Shown: in pieces, positions 1 to 8,726 of the stretch
Numbering within the stretch: position 1 is the stretch's first letter
Layout: every line of letters starts with the position of its first letter
DNA from: Paractinoplanes pyxinae
GTDB taxonomy: Bacteria; Actinomycetota; Actinomycetes; Mycobacteriales; Micromonosporaceae
Length of the DNA: 64,000 nucleotides
Direction of reading: 5' to 3'
Assembly: GCF_026626335.1 (NCBI RefSeq)
Contig: NZ_JAPNTZ010000003.1
Location: forward strand, 372,001 to 436,000
Notes under the pieces: generated by a model
What the model saw: only the letters and a program-made list of their open reading frames with translations
Told to the model about the DNA's origin: nothing
The model's database searches: none
Program-made: the position numbers and the translations under genes

Positions 1-461
1 AGGCCCGAGCCGACGGTGAAACCCACATTGAGGTACGCCCGGTTGAAGGCCATCGTGCGTACCCGGTCCTCACGCCCGACGGCTGCCGCGATGTAGACCA
101 TCCGACCCGAGTTGGCCAGCGTGTCGGCCGTCGCTTCGGCCGCGATGACCAGCAGGAAGGTCCAGAAGCCGCCGGTCAGCGGGTAGGCCGCGAAGGCCGC
201 CGCCCCGGCCAGCGCCCCGATCACCCAGGCCCGTTGCCCGCCGATCCGGTCGGCCAGGTGGCCCAGCGGCAGCGAGCCGACCAGGCCGATCAGTCCGGCC
301 AGCGAGAAGCCCAGCCCGACCTGCACCGGCGTCAGCCCGACGTAGAGCGTGAAGAAGACGACGCTGCCGGTCAGATAGGTGCCGCTGCCGATCCCCAGCA
401 CCGCCGACTGGGTGGCCAGCCGTCGTGGTAACCCGGGCGGCGGCAGGATATTTGTCAGCAC
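1..461 (-). CDS. MFS transporter, N-terminal part (cut by window edge)
   Basis: This frame runs off the left edge of the window, so only about the first 153 residues are visible. It reads as alternating hydrophobic segments of a major facilitator permease; between the second and third segment lies GHLADRIGGQRAW, the loop 2-3 signature of MFS proteins. The start chosen is GTG at 461, which overlaps the stop of the upstream LysR gene by 7 bases and implies translational coupling. Substrate cannot be told. The LysR gene just upstream may regulate it, but this is inference from position. Family confidence is good; function is open. Confidence 0.8.
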   Translation of the reverse strand, partial: MLTNILPPPGLPRRLATQSAVLGIGSGTYLTGSVVFFTLYVGLTPVQVGLGFSLAGLIGLVGSLPLGHLADRIGGQRAWVIGALAGAAAFAAYPLTGGFWTFLLVIAAEATADTLANSGRMVYIAAAVGREDRVRTMAFNRAYLNVGFTVGSG

Positions 462-1351
462 GCCCCGATCGTAAGGATGGTGGTGAATGCTTCGCTGACC
501 CGTTCGCGCAGCCACGCGTGGGCCGGGTCGCTGTCGTAGCGCTGATGCCAGGCACACACGATCGGCGGATCCGGCAGGGCGAACGGCAACGGGACGGTGG
601 CCAGCCCGAACGCCTCGGCCAGGGGGCGCCAGGTGAGCTCGGGCGCGGTCAGCACGGCTTCGCTGGTGGCCACGATGTGCGCCGCGGCGGCGGTCGTGCC
701 GACGGCGGCGAGCACCCGGCGCTGCCGGCCGTGTGCTTCGAGGACGGCGTCGACCGGATCGGTGAGGCGGCCGCGGCGCGAGATCAGCACATGCGGCCGT
801 GAAGCGTAGGCTGCGAGATCCAGCGGCTGATGCTCGCGCAGCACGGCGACGAAACGGTCGTGCCCCACCGTCTCGTGCCGGATCTCGGGCAGCGCCGGCT
901 CGCCGGCCCCGATCGCGAGGTCGACCCGCCCGTGCCGCAGCTCGTCGGTGTCGGCTGCCGCCTCGGCCAGGAATCGCAGCCGTACGCCCGGAGCCTGCGC
1001 GCCCATGTCGGCCAGCAGCGGCGGCGCGAGCGCGGTGGCCAGGGCGTCGTGGCACTGCAAGGTGAACACGCGGTCGAGCCCGGCCAGGTCGAGCTCGCGG
1101 CTCGGCGCCAGCACCACCCGTGTACGTCGAAGCAGCTCACCGACCTCGTCGCGAACGGCCAGCGCGTACGGCGTAGGGGTCATGGTCCGCCCGGTGCGCA
1201 CGAGAATGTCGTCGCCCGTGAGCCGTCGCAGCCGCCCGAGGCTGCGGCTGACCGCCGGCGACGACAACCGCAGCCGCTGCGCCGCCCCGGCCACGCTGCC
1301 CTCCTCGAGCAGCGCGTCCAGCACGGTCAGCAGATTCAGATCCAGTTGCAC
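455..1351 (-). CDS. LysR-family transcriptional regulator
   Basis: A 298-residue protein of normal LysR length. Residues 1-60 form the winged helix-turn-helix (LNLLTVLDALLEEGSVAGAA followed by SSPAVSRSLGRLR), and about 90-290 form the periplasmic-binding-like effector domain. Its 3' end overlaps the start of an MFS gene, so regulator and transporter are probably one transcript. It is divergent from an inositol-monophosphatase-like gene with 66 bases between starts; LysR proteins commonly bind such shared promoter regions. The effector is unknown. The start is ATG at 1351, at the beginning of the conserved HTH. Confidence 0.9.
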   Translation of the reverse strand: MQLDLNLLTVLDALLEEGSVAGAAQRLRLSSPAVSRSLGRLRRLTGDDILVRTGRTMTPTPYALAVRDEVGELLRRTRVVLAPSRELDLAGLDRVFTLQCHDALATALAPPLLADMGAQAPGVRLRFLAEAAADTDELRHGRVDLAIGAGEPALPEIRHETVGHDRFVAVLREHQPLDLAAYASRPHVLISRRGRLTDPVDAVLEAHGRQRRVLAAVGTTAAAAHIVATSEAVLTAPELTWRPLAEAFGLATVPLPFALPDPPIVCAWHQRYDSDPAHAWLRERVSEAFTTILTIGAC

Positions 1352-1417
1352 GACGGTAAATCGTAGTCTAACGACGTTGCACTGGACTTAACGCTGAGCC
1401 GGGCCGACAGTCGAAGC

Positions 1418-2182
1418 ATGCAGAAACTGATGACCGCAACCGTCGAAGCCGTCCGGGCCGCCGCCACCCGGGTCACGCGTCCCGAGACCCCACCGACCAC
1501 CTCGACCGACCTGTTCGCGGCGCTCCGGGCCAACGACGAAGCCGTGTCCGATGTGCTCCGCCCGGCCCTGCTCGCCGCGTTGCCCGGCTCGCGGTGGTCC
1601 GACGACGAGCACGGCTCGGGTCCGATGCCCGGCGGCGACTGGTGGGTCGTCGACCCGGTCGGCGGCAACATGAACGCGGTGCAGAGCCTGGCCGACTGGA
1701 ACGTCGGCGTCAGCCTGGTCCGCGACGGCCGCCCGGCGCTGGCCGTGCTCCACGCGCCCGTGGCCGGCGAGACGTTCACCGCGATCGCCGGCGAAGGCGC
1801 GTTCCTGAACGACGTACCGGCAAGGGTTTCGGCCAAGACCGACCTGTCGCTCGCCCTCACCGGCACGGGCCAGGCCCAGCCGACCCGCGACCCCGCGCAC
1901 GCCCGCCGGGCCGGTGACGCCATCGCCGCCATGATGCGCAGCGCCTTGTACGTGCGAGCGTCAGTCCCGGTCGGCCAGCAACTCGCCCAGGTCGCCGCCG
2001 GCCGCATGGACGTGCACTGGCAGTTCGAGAACCTGCGCTCCCACATCGCGCCCGTGCTGCTAGTGCTGGAGGCCGGCGGCACGGTCACCGACCTCGACGG
2101 CCAGCCGTGGCAGATCACCAGCGACGGCTATGTGGCCGCCGCCCCCGGCGTCCACGCGGCCGCCCTCGTCGCGCTGCGGTGA
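1418..2182 (+). CDS. inositol monophosphatase-fold protein with altered metal site
   Basis: A 254-residue protein with the inositol monophosphatase fold. The core reads WWVVDPVGGNMNAV around residues 74-87, followed by DWNVGVSLVRDG. In canonical members this motif is DPIDGT and supplies two aspartate metal ligands; here the second Asp is Gly. The C-terminal WD ligand region reads HWQFENLRSHIAP before EAGG, so that Asp is also absent. Many actinobacteria carry a related subgroup with Glu in place of the second Asp, so this may be a divergent subfamily rather than decay. Phosphatase activity therefore cannot be assumed. It is divergent from a LysR gene that may control it. Confidence 0.75.
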   Translation: MQKLMTATVEAVRAAATRVTRPETPPTTSTDLFAALRANDEAVSDVLRPALLAALPGSRWSDDEHGSGPMPGGDWWVVDPVGGNMNAVQSLADWNVGVSLVRDGRPALAVLHAPVAGETFTAIAGEGAFLNDVPARVSAKTDLSLALTGTGQAQPTRDPAHARRAGDAIAAMMRSALYVRASVPVGQQLAQVAAGRMDVHWQFENLRSHIAPVLLVLEAGGTVTDLDGQPWQITSDGYVAAAPGVHAAALVALR

Positions 2183-2245
2183 CCAGATGTCGGATCTTGG
2201 ATCCAAGCCGGGACGGGGGCGGTCCACCGGCGTACCGATGACGCC

Positions 2246-5082
2246 ATGAACCGCTCGCCCGAGGCGCCGAGGACGCATACGACGCCTTCATCTCCTACAG
2301 CCACGCGGCGGACGGCAAGCTGGCCCCGGCGCTGCAACTCGCCCTGCACCGCTTCGCCCGGCCCTGGTACCGGGTGCGGGCCCTGCGCGTGTTCCGCGAC
2401 GACGCCAGCTTGCCGGCCACGGCCGCGCTCTGGGAGTCGATCGAGCGGGCGCTCTCCACTTCTCGGTACTTCGTGCTGCTGGCGTCGCCCCGGGCGGCGG
2501 CGTCGCACTGGGTCGAGCGAGAGATCCGCTGGTGGCTGGAGCATCGGTCGCCGGCCACCCTGCTGCTCGTGCTGACCGAGGGTGAACTCGTCTGGGACGC
2601 GGCCGCCGGCGACTTCGACCGCTCGCTCAGCACGGCCGTACCGCCCGCTCTGCACGGCGTCTTTCCCGAGGAGCCGCGCCACGTCGACCTCGGCTGGGCT
2701 CGTGTCGCCGAGGACGTGTCGTTGCACAATCCGCTGTTCCGCGAGCGGGTGGCCGACCTGGCCGCGGCCGTGCACGAGCGGGCCCGGGACGCCCTGATCG
2801 GCGAGGACGTCCGCCAGCACCGGCGCGCGTTGTGGCTGGCCCGCAGCGCCGTCGCCGTGCTGACCGCACTGCTCATGGTGGCTGGTCTGGCCGCGTACAT
2901 CGCCGCCGATCAGCGGGACCAGGCCCGCACCGAGCGGGCCGCAGCCCAGGAACAGGCGCGGCTGGCCACTTCCCGGCAACTCGCCGCCGAGTCGACGGTC
3001 AATCTGCGGACGGCTCCCGAACGGGCGCTGCTGCTGGGCGTACAGGCGACGCACGTCTCGCCGACCGCCGAGGCCCGCAGCGCGCTGCTGGCGGCCGTGC
3101 AGAACCGGACCGCGGCCACCCGGACGCTGGTCGCCGACAACCCGACCGGTCAGAACGCGGTGACCGCGCTGGCCTGGCACCCCGACGGCTCGGTGCTGGT
3201 CAGCGGGCTGAACAACTCGGGCGTGCTGGTCTGGGATCCCCGCTCGGGCAAGCGGCTGGCCACCTTCGATCTGCAAGTGGGCGGCGACGCGACGGCCGTC
3301 GCGGTCAGCCCGGACAAGAAGAGTGTCGCCGTGGCCTTTCACAACGGCATGCTGTTCCGCCTCGACGTGGCGGGCGGAACTGCGATCTCCCGGCGCACCT
3401 TCGGCACCGTTGTGAGCGCGTTCAGTCCTGACGGCACGCGGGCGGCCCGTATTGCCGGCCGCGAGATCGAAATCTGGGACGTCTGGCGAGACCGGCCCGC
3501 CGGCCGCGCCCTCCCCGCCGGTCGTGGCGACATCACCGGCGTCGCCTTCAGCGCGGACAACCGAACCCTGGCCTTGGCCCGGCCGGGCGAGGTCGAGTTG
3601 TGGGATGTCGTCCGCCGGGTCCGGCTGCGGACGCTCAGCGCGCCGTGGGGCGTGGAGCCGCGCTCGGTGACGTTCGACCGGGCCGGCGACCGTCTCGCGA
3701 CGTTGCTGGCGGATGGCGGCATCCAGGCGTGGGACGTGCGGCGGGGCGAGCCGATCAGTATTCCGCTGCCCAGCGCCCGACCGGCCGATCAGGTGGCTTT
3801 CCGCCCCGACGGCCGGGAAGTGGCTGCCATCGACCCGCTGACGGTCACGGTCTGGGATCCGGTGGCTCGCACCAGCTCGGACGTCATGTCCAGCAACAAC
3901 GGGTCGATACAGACGCTGGCCTACGCGCCGGACGGCCGCAGCCTCGCCATCGGCACCTTCAGCGCGGCCACGGTGATCGTGGACCTGCGCGAGCCGCCCC
4001 GCCTCGGACAGACGGTGGCTCGCGGCGACGGTTTCGGCGATGCCGCTTTCAGCCCGGACGGCACACTGCTGGCCACGCCCGCGAACAAGGGTCAGGTGCT
4101 GCTGTGGGACGCCCGGCGCCGGGAGGCGGCCGGGCTGCTGGTCTCGGGCGGTGAGGGCGGGCTCGACGACGTGGCCTTCAGCCCGGACGGCCGGATGCTG
4201 GCGGCGACCGGCGTCGAGGGACGGGCGGTGCTGTGGGATCTCGGCACCCGCCGGCTGAAGGGCGAACCGCTGAGCGCCGGGGGCGACTCCGGCGTTTCGG
4301 CGGTCGCCTTCACGGCGGACAGCCGGACTTTGATCACCGGATACGGCGACGGCCGGGTGCAGGCCTGGGACGCCACCACCGGGAAGCCACTGGGCGATCC
4401 GGTGGCCACCCCGGCGCCGCCCGCGTCCTTCTGCGAGTTGTGCGCGGTGTCGGCGGTCGCCGTCTCGCCGGACGGCCGGACCCTTGCCACCGCCGGCGTC
4501 GACGCTCGCATCACCCTGTGGGAGCAGAACCCGCTTCGCGTTCAGAAACAGTTGACCGGCCACACTGGACCTATCACCGGGCTGGCCTTCGACGCCGCTT
4601 CCAAGTTGGTCGCCTCGGGCAGTGAGGACCACACTGTCGCGCTCTGGGAGGTCGCCTCCGCGACCCGGGTCGGCGCGCCGCTGACCCTGCCGGGCTCGCA
4701 GGTGGCGGCTATCGCTTTGAGCCCGGACGGCAGCACGGTGGCGGCGCAGGGCTACAACAGCGCCGTCGTGCTGTGGGACGTGCGCCGACGGACCCCGCTC
4801 GGCATCCCGCTGCAGCAGAGCGGAACGGGAGCGCTCACGTTCACTTCGGACGGCGCCACGCTGGTCTCGGCGGCCTGCTGCTTCGGAATTTCCGACGCGC
4901 TGGTCTTCTGGGATCTGTCGCCGGCGTCCTGGACGGCCCTCGCCTGCGAGCGGGCCGGGCGCAACCTCAGCCAGGAGGAGTGGGACGCGTTCGTCGGCGA
5001 GGCGTGGCCCTACCGGCGGACCTGTGCCGCGCTACCGGCCGGGGCCGGCGCTCCCGCGAGCGCGCCGGCCGGCTGGCTTTAA
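2246..5082 (+). CDS. TIR-transmembrane-WD40 repeat protein (apparent 5' frameshift)
   Basis: The main frame encodes an N-terminal TIR domain (YDAFISYSHAADG, then RVRALRVFRDDASL, then SHWVEREIRWWLEHR, whose Glu matches the catalytic position of NADase TIRs). One transmembrane helix follows (about nt 2830-2905), then a coiled segment rich in Ala, Arg and Gln, then a long array of WD40 blades ending in pairs such as LWD, AWD and LWE. The TIR frame has no usable start upstream of YDAF: an in-frame TGA lies at 2239 and the next in-frame start is GTG 2374, which removes the first TIR strand. ATG 2246 begins a matching leader (MNRSPEAP) in another frame; one extra base near 2266-2270 would join the two. 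Similar TIR-WD40 proteins occur widely in actinobacteria as signalling or defence candidates. The 3' end overlaps the convergent peptidase gene by 4 bases. Confidence 0.8.
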
Positions 5083-6941
5083 TCAGCCAGCGTCTCCAGT
5101 GGCTGCAGGGTTTCGCCGCGGCGGGTGAAGGTGCGCAGGGCTACCAGGTCGCCCTTGTCGTAGCCGCGCACTCGGACCAGGCGGGCGCCGCCGCAGTTGG
5201 CCACCTCGATCGGGCCCGGGCCGTTCAGGTCGGCGCTGTAGCGGGGGCGGCCGTCCACCTCGAAGTCGGCCCGGTCGGCGCCCAGCACCGTGAGGACGGC
5301 GGTGATCGAGCCGCCGGCCTCGGACAGCGTCACGTCGAAGCGGCGCGGCGGCGACTTCTCGAGCAGCTCGGCCGCGGCCGCCATCAGGTCGGCGTCGTCC
5401 TCCAGGATGTCGCGCCGGGTCGAGTGGTGCACCTCGTCGGGCACCACGCCGTAGTCCTCGAGCGGGGTGCCCGCGTTGGCCCCCACCCGCAGCATGCGCC
5501 GGATCACCAGCGACAGGCCGGCGCCCAGCGGCAGCGCCCGGAACGGGCTGTCGTTCTGGCCGGCCAGCGCGCCGATGAGGTCGCCCAGCTGCCACACGTT
5601 GCCGCCGCCGGCCCCGGTGTTGCCGTCGGCGCCGAGCACCCGGCCGATCCCGTTGTCCTGGAAACCGGCCGCGAAGATGTCGGTGGCCGAGTAGCAGCGG
5701 GCGTCGGTCAGCAGCACGATCGGCCCGGAGTACGACTGCGGCACCGCCTCGAGCCATTCGCGCTCGGTGAACGGGATGCCGGCCGTGTAGGGCGCGCCGC
5801 ATTCCAGCGACTGATCCATCGACTTCAGCCACGGCCGCAGGCTGTCGTTGGTGCGGCACAGGCGCAGGTTGAGCGCGGTCACCGCGAACTGGGCCGGCTC
5901 GGGCTCGACCGGGCGCGCGGTCAGCGCCTGCAGGCACAGCTCGGCCGCGACGACCGCGCCGCCGCCGTTGCCGCGCACGTCGAGCACCAGACCGTCCGGG
6001 GGCAGCGCGGTCAGCAGGCGGGCGAACTCCCGCACGAAGCCGACGATCCCGCTCGCGGTCGGCATGAACGTGCGGATGCGCAGGTGCCCGATCGTGCGCC
6101 CGCCGACGGCGACCCGGCGGGCCTCGAACACGGTGGTCAGCTCGGGTTCGACCGGCACGACCTCGGGGCTGTCGGCGGCGGGCCGGCCGGCCAGCGCGGC
6201 CGGCGCGAACAGTTCGGCGCGCAGCCGGGCCAGCTGGGCGCCCTCGACGTCGACGCCGAGCGGGGTGTCGGCGGTCGACCCGGTGGCGGTCTCGATCGGC
6301 GTGGCGCTCCAGGTCATCCGGGTCTCGCGGGGCTGGTCGCCGGCGTCCCGATAGCCCAGCGTGATCCATTCCTCGTCGGGCGGGGCGGCGAAGGCCAGCG
6401 ACCGTACGGTGAACATCTGCACGGCTCGGGCATGCCGCGCGTCCGCGTTGGCCCCCGGCAGCCCCTCGCCGAAGCGTTCGATCGCCCGCGCGATCGGCAC
6501 GCCGTTCCAGTGCGTCACCTCGACCCCGAACCGGAACGACGGGTCGTCCAGCTCGGGTTGACCGGCCTGCCGCCGGCTGACCAGGTAGCGCCGGCGCCCG
6601 TCCTCGGTGAACTCTTTGAGCAGGAACGGCAGGAACACCGCGACACCGTTGAACGGCACCGGCAGCGTGTAGCGGGTGTGCAGGTCGCGCAGCGAGTTGA
6701 AGACGTCGAGCAGCTCGCGGTGCATCCGCCATTCGAGCTCCGGATCGCCGTCGCGCCCGAGGCGCTGCTGCAGCAATCGCAGGCGCTGCAACGGATTGAT
6801 GCCGTAGCGGGCCACCTTGAACGGCAGCAGCGCGTAGTTCTGCTCGAGCACCAGCAGCGCCTGCTCGACGATCAGCCGCCGCTGGGCGGGAGTGAGCCGG
6901 CCCAGTTCCGTCGTGGGCAGGAAGTCCGTCAGCGACGTCAT
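5079..6941 (-). CDS. S41 family peptidase (C-terminal processing peptidase-like)
   Basis: A 620-residue protein with an S41 catalytic core. PPDGLVLDVRGNGGG is the strand and loop typical of the family, and ARCYSATDIFAAGFQDN holds the presumed nucleophile Ser (in CYSAT, about residue 416). No signal peptide or membrane segment is evident, so a cytoplasmic enzyme is likely, unlike periplasmic tail-specific proteases. The first 130 residues are helical and family-specific. The gene is convergent with, and overlaps by 4 bases, the TIR-WD40 gene. Substrate unknown. The start ATG at 6941 is preceded by GGGG at short distance. Confidence 0.8.
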   Translation of the reverse strand: MTSLTDFLPTTELGRLTPAQRRLIVEQALLVLEQNYALLPFKVARYGINPLQRLRLLQQRLGRDGDPELEWRMHRELLDVFNSLRDLHTRYTLPVPFNGVAVFLPFLLKEFTEDGRRRYLVSRRQAGQPELDDPSFRFGVEVTHWNGVPIARAIERFGEGLPGANADARHARAVQMFTVRSLAFAAPPDEEWITLGYRDAGDQPRETRMTWSATPIETATGSTADTPLGVDVEGAQLARLRAELFAPAALAGRPAADSPEVVPVEPELTTVFEARRVAVGGRTIGHLRIRTFMPTASGIVGFVREFARLLTALPPDGLVLDVRGNGGGAVVAAELCLQALTARPVEPEPAQFAVTALNLRLCRTNDSLRPWLKSMDQSLECGAPYTAGIPFTEREWLEAVPQSYSGPIVLLTDARCYSATDIFAAGFQDNGIGRVLGADGNTGAGGGNVWQLGDLIGALAGQNDSPFRALPLGAGLSLVIRRMLRVGANAGTPLEDYGVVPDEVHHSTRRDILEDDADLMAAAAELLEKSPPRRFDVTLSEAGGSITAVLTVLGADRADFEVDGRPRYSADLNGPGPIEVANCGGARLVRVRGYDKGDLVALRTFTRRGETLQPLETLAD

Positions 6942-7063
6942 CCCCGCAGCGTAGGGCGGCCGAGACCCGGCCGAGCTGTCTGATCAAGGACGCTGGCCCC
7001 CGGCCGCGGTCGTCAACGCATAGATTGCGGCCGATAGATCCACCAACGGGGGAAGGAATCGTC

Positions 7064-7531
7064 ATGCGCACAACGTTCACCCGGCTCGCGGTCCTGATCG
7101 CGGTCCTGCTGGCCGGCCTGGCCGTCGGCGCCGGTCCGGCGTCGGCCGATCCGGCTCCGCTCGCGGCCGTCTCGTGCACCCGGGCCGCCCAGTTCGTCTC
7201 GGGCGGATACCAGGCCAACTACGTGCCGGTCACCTCGAGCGGCAGCACCAACTGCGTGCTGGCCAAGGGCAACAACAGCACGGCGGTGTGGGGCCTGCAG
7301 ATGAACCTGAACATCTGCTACCAGCGCAGCCTCACCACCGACGGCGACTTCGGGCAGCTGACCAAGAACGCGCTCATCTACGCCCAGGGCAAGATGGTCA
7401 CCGGCGCCGACGGGGTCTACGGCCCGGACACGCGTAAGAAGATGAAGATGTACTACACGCTCAGCGGCACGACGCCGTTGTGTGTCGTGTTCGGCTCGCG
7501 CACTTGGACGTTCGACCACTTCCAAAGCTGA
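7064..7531 (+). CDS. secreted peptidoglycan-binding-domain-like protein
   Basis: A 155-residue secreted protein. A Sec signal peptide covers about residues 1-28 (positively charged start, LAVLIAVLLAGLAVG, cleavage after ASA). The C-terminal half, TDGDFGQLTKNALIYAQG then ADGVYGPDTRKKM, matches the PG_binding_1 helical repeat that holds such proteins to the cell wall. I chose ATG 7064, preceded by GGGGGAAGG at 7048-7056, over an upstream in-frame ATG at 7025 that would precede the signal peptide. Four Cys are present in the mature chain, so disulfides are possible. No catalytic domain is visible. A strong terminator follows directly. Confidence 0.85.
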   Translation: MRTTFTRLAVLIAVLLAGLAVGAGPASADPAPLAAVSCTRAAQFVSGGYQANYVPVTSSGSTNCVLAKGNNSTAVWGLQMNLNICYQRSLTTDGDFGQLTKNALIYAQGKMVTGADGVYGPDTRKKMKMYYTLSGTTPLCVVFGSRTWTFDHFQS

Positions 7532-7539
7532 GGAAAGCA

Positions 7540-7571
7540 CCGGCCGGGCGGCCCCGAGGTCGCCCGGCCGG
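7540..7571. terminator. hairpin terminator between convergent genes
   Basis: A perfect 11-bp stem, CCGGCCGGGCG pairing with CGCCCGGCCGG, encloses a 10-base loop. It sits between the stop of the secreted protein (7531) and the stop of the minus-strand NTF2-like gene (7577), so it can serve both directions. No U tract is present, as is usual in high-GC actinobacteria. Confidence 0.8.
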
Positions 7572-7576
7572 GTCTC

Positions 7577-7945
7577 TCACGGGCGCGGCGAGACGTGGTA
7601 GTGCGCGAACCGCCAGCCCTCGCCGGTGTTGCGGGCCACCACGGTCAGGTTGAGGCCGATCGGCTCCCGGTCGGTGAAGCTGAAGTCGGCGCCGACCCAG
7701 CCGAGCACTGCGTCCGGCCCGAGGTCGCGGGTTTCCATCACCTCGTACGCCACGGTCATGCCCACAGGCTGGGCGGCGTAGTACGCCTCCACCCCGTCCC
7801 GGCCGACGCTGTACGGGCGCAGGCCCTGGAAGACGGCGTCCTCGGTGAACAGCGCGGCCACATCGGACGGACGGTGGTCGCCGATCGCCTGGCGCCACTC
7901 GTCCAGCAGCGAGCGCAGGATGTCAGTGGCCGGCACTCTGACCAC
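7577..7945 (-). CDS. SnoaL/NTF2-like protein, SgcJ/EcaC type
   Basis: A 122-residue single-domain protein with the cone-shaped NTF2-like fold. It begins with a helix (LLDEWRQAIGDHRPSDVAALF) and TEDAVFQG, and ends with GWRFAHYHVSPRP, the pattern of the SgcJ/EcaC branch of SnoaL-like proteins. The start overlaps the 3' end of the upstream SDR gene by 23 bases, so the two form an operon. Members of this branch have no uniform activity; a small-molecule binding or isomerase role alongside the SDR is only an inference. Confidence 0.8.
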   Translation of the reverse strand: MVRVPATDILRSLLDEWRQAIGDHRPSDVAALFTEDAVFQGLRPYSVGRDGVEAYYAAQPVGMTVAYEVMETRDLGPDAVLGWVGADFSFTDREPIGLNLTVVARNTGEGWRFAHYHVSPRP

Positions 7946-8636
7946 CGTCCACGTGCAGGATCTCGCCGGTGACGAAGGGCGCGTTCTCCAGGAACAGGAT
8001 GGCGTCGGTGATGTCGCTGACGGCGCCCATCCGGCCCACCGGGTGCAGCGCCTTCAGGAAGTCGTGCGTCTCGGCCGGGTGCATCGGGGTGCTGATGACA
8101 CCGGGCGACACCGCGTTGAACCGGACGCCCCTGGTCGCGTACTCGATCGCCAGGGCCTTCGTCGCCGAGTTGAGGCCGCCCTTGGTGAGCGAGGCCAGCG
8201 CGGAGGCGAGGCTGCTGTTGGCGTGGTCGGTCAGCGACGTGGTGATGGTGACGACGTGGCCGCCTTCACCGGCGAGCATGGCCTCGACCGCGGGCTGGGT
8301 GATGGCGAAGAAGCCGCCCAGGTTGATGTCGATCATCGAGCGGAAGTCCGAGCCGTCGTACGCGGTGAACGGCTTGGCGACGAAGATGCCGGCGTTGTTG
8401 ACCAGCGTGTCGATCCGGCCGAACTCGCGCAGCCCGGCCTCGATCACGCGCGGCCCGACGGACGGGTCGGTGATGTCGCCGGGCACGGCGAGCACACCAG
8501 GATCGTCCGACGGCGTGATGCCGCGCGAGGTGGCGACGACCGACCAGCCGAGCTTGCGGTAGGCGGCGACGGTGGCGGCCCCGATGCCCTGCGAGGCTCC
8601 GGTGACCACGGCGACTTTGGCGTTGGTGTCTGTCAT
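7923..8636 (-). CDS. SDR-family oxidoreductase lacking the catalytic Tyr
   Basis: A 237-residue classical-length short-chain dehydrogenase. The Rossmann motif TGASQGIG lies near residue 13, NNAG near 81, and the C-terminal VTGEILHVDGG is typical of FabG-like enzymes. The YxxxK motif is changed: the segment reads SALASLTKGGLNSATKAL, with Ala four residues before the Lys where Tyr is expected. SDRs with this ASLTKGGL variant recur in actinobacteria, so it may be a subfamily with altered or no dehydrogenase activity. It overlaps the NTF2-like gene downstream and is divergent from a LysR regulator 90 bases away, a likely regulator. Confidence 0.85.
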   Translation of the reverse strand: MTDTNAKVAVVTGASQGIGAATVAAYRKLGWSVVATSRGITPSDDPGVLAVPGDITDPSVGPRVIEAGLREFGRIDTLVNNAGIFVAKPFTAYDGSDFRSMIDINLGGFFAITQPAVEAMLAGEGGHVVTITTSLTDHANSSLASALASLTKGGLNSATKALAIEYATRGVRFNAVSPGVISTPMHPAETHDFLKALHPVGRMGAVSDITDAILFLENAPFVTGEILHVDGGQSAGH

Positions 8637-8726
8637 GACCTGAGAGTCCGTCGCCGCCCCGGAACCGGCACGACCGACTTTCTCCCGGCTGAGAGGCTGC
8701 GCCTATCAGGGCCTTAAGCTGGGCCG

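Noticed and set aside
2128..4632. Open minus-strand frame of 834 codons opposite the TIR-WD40 gene
   Set aside because: Shadow of GC-rich codon bias; no domain, while the plus strand shows WD40 repeats and a TIR domain.
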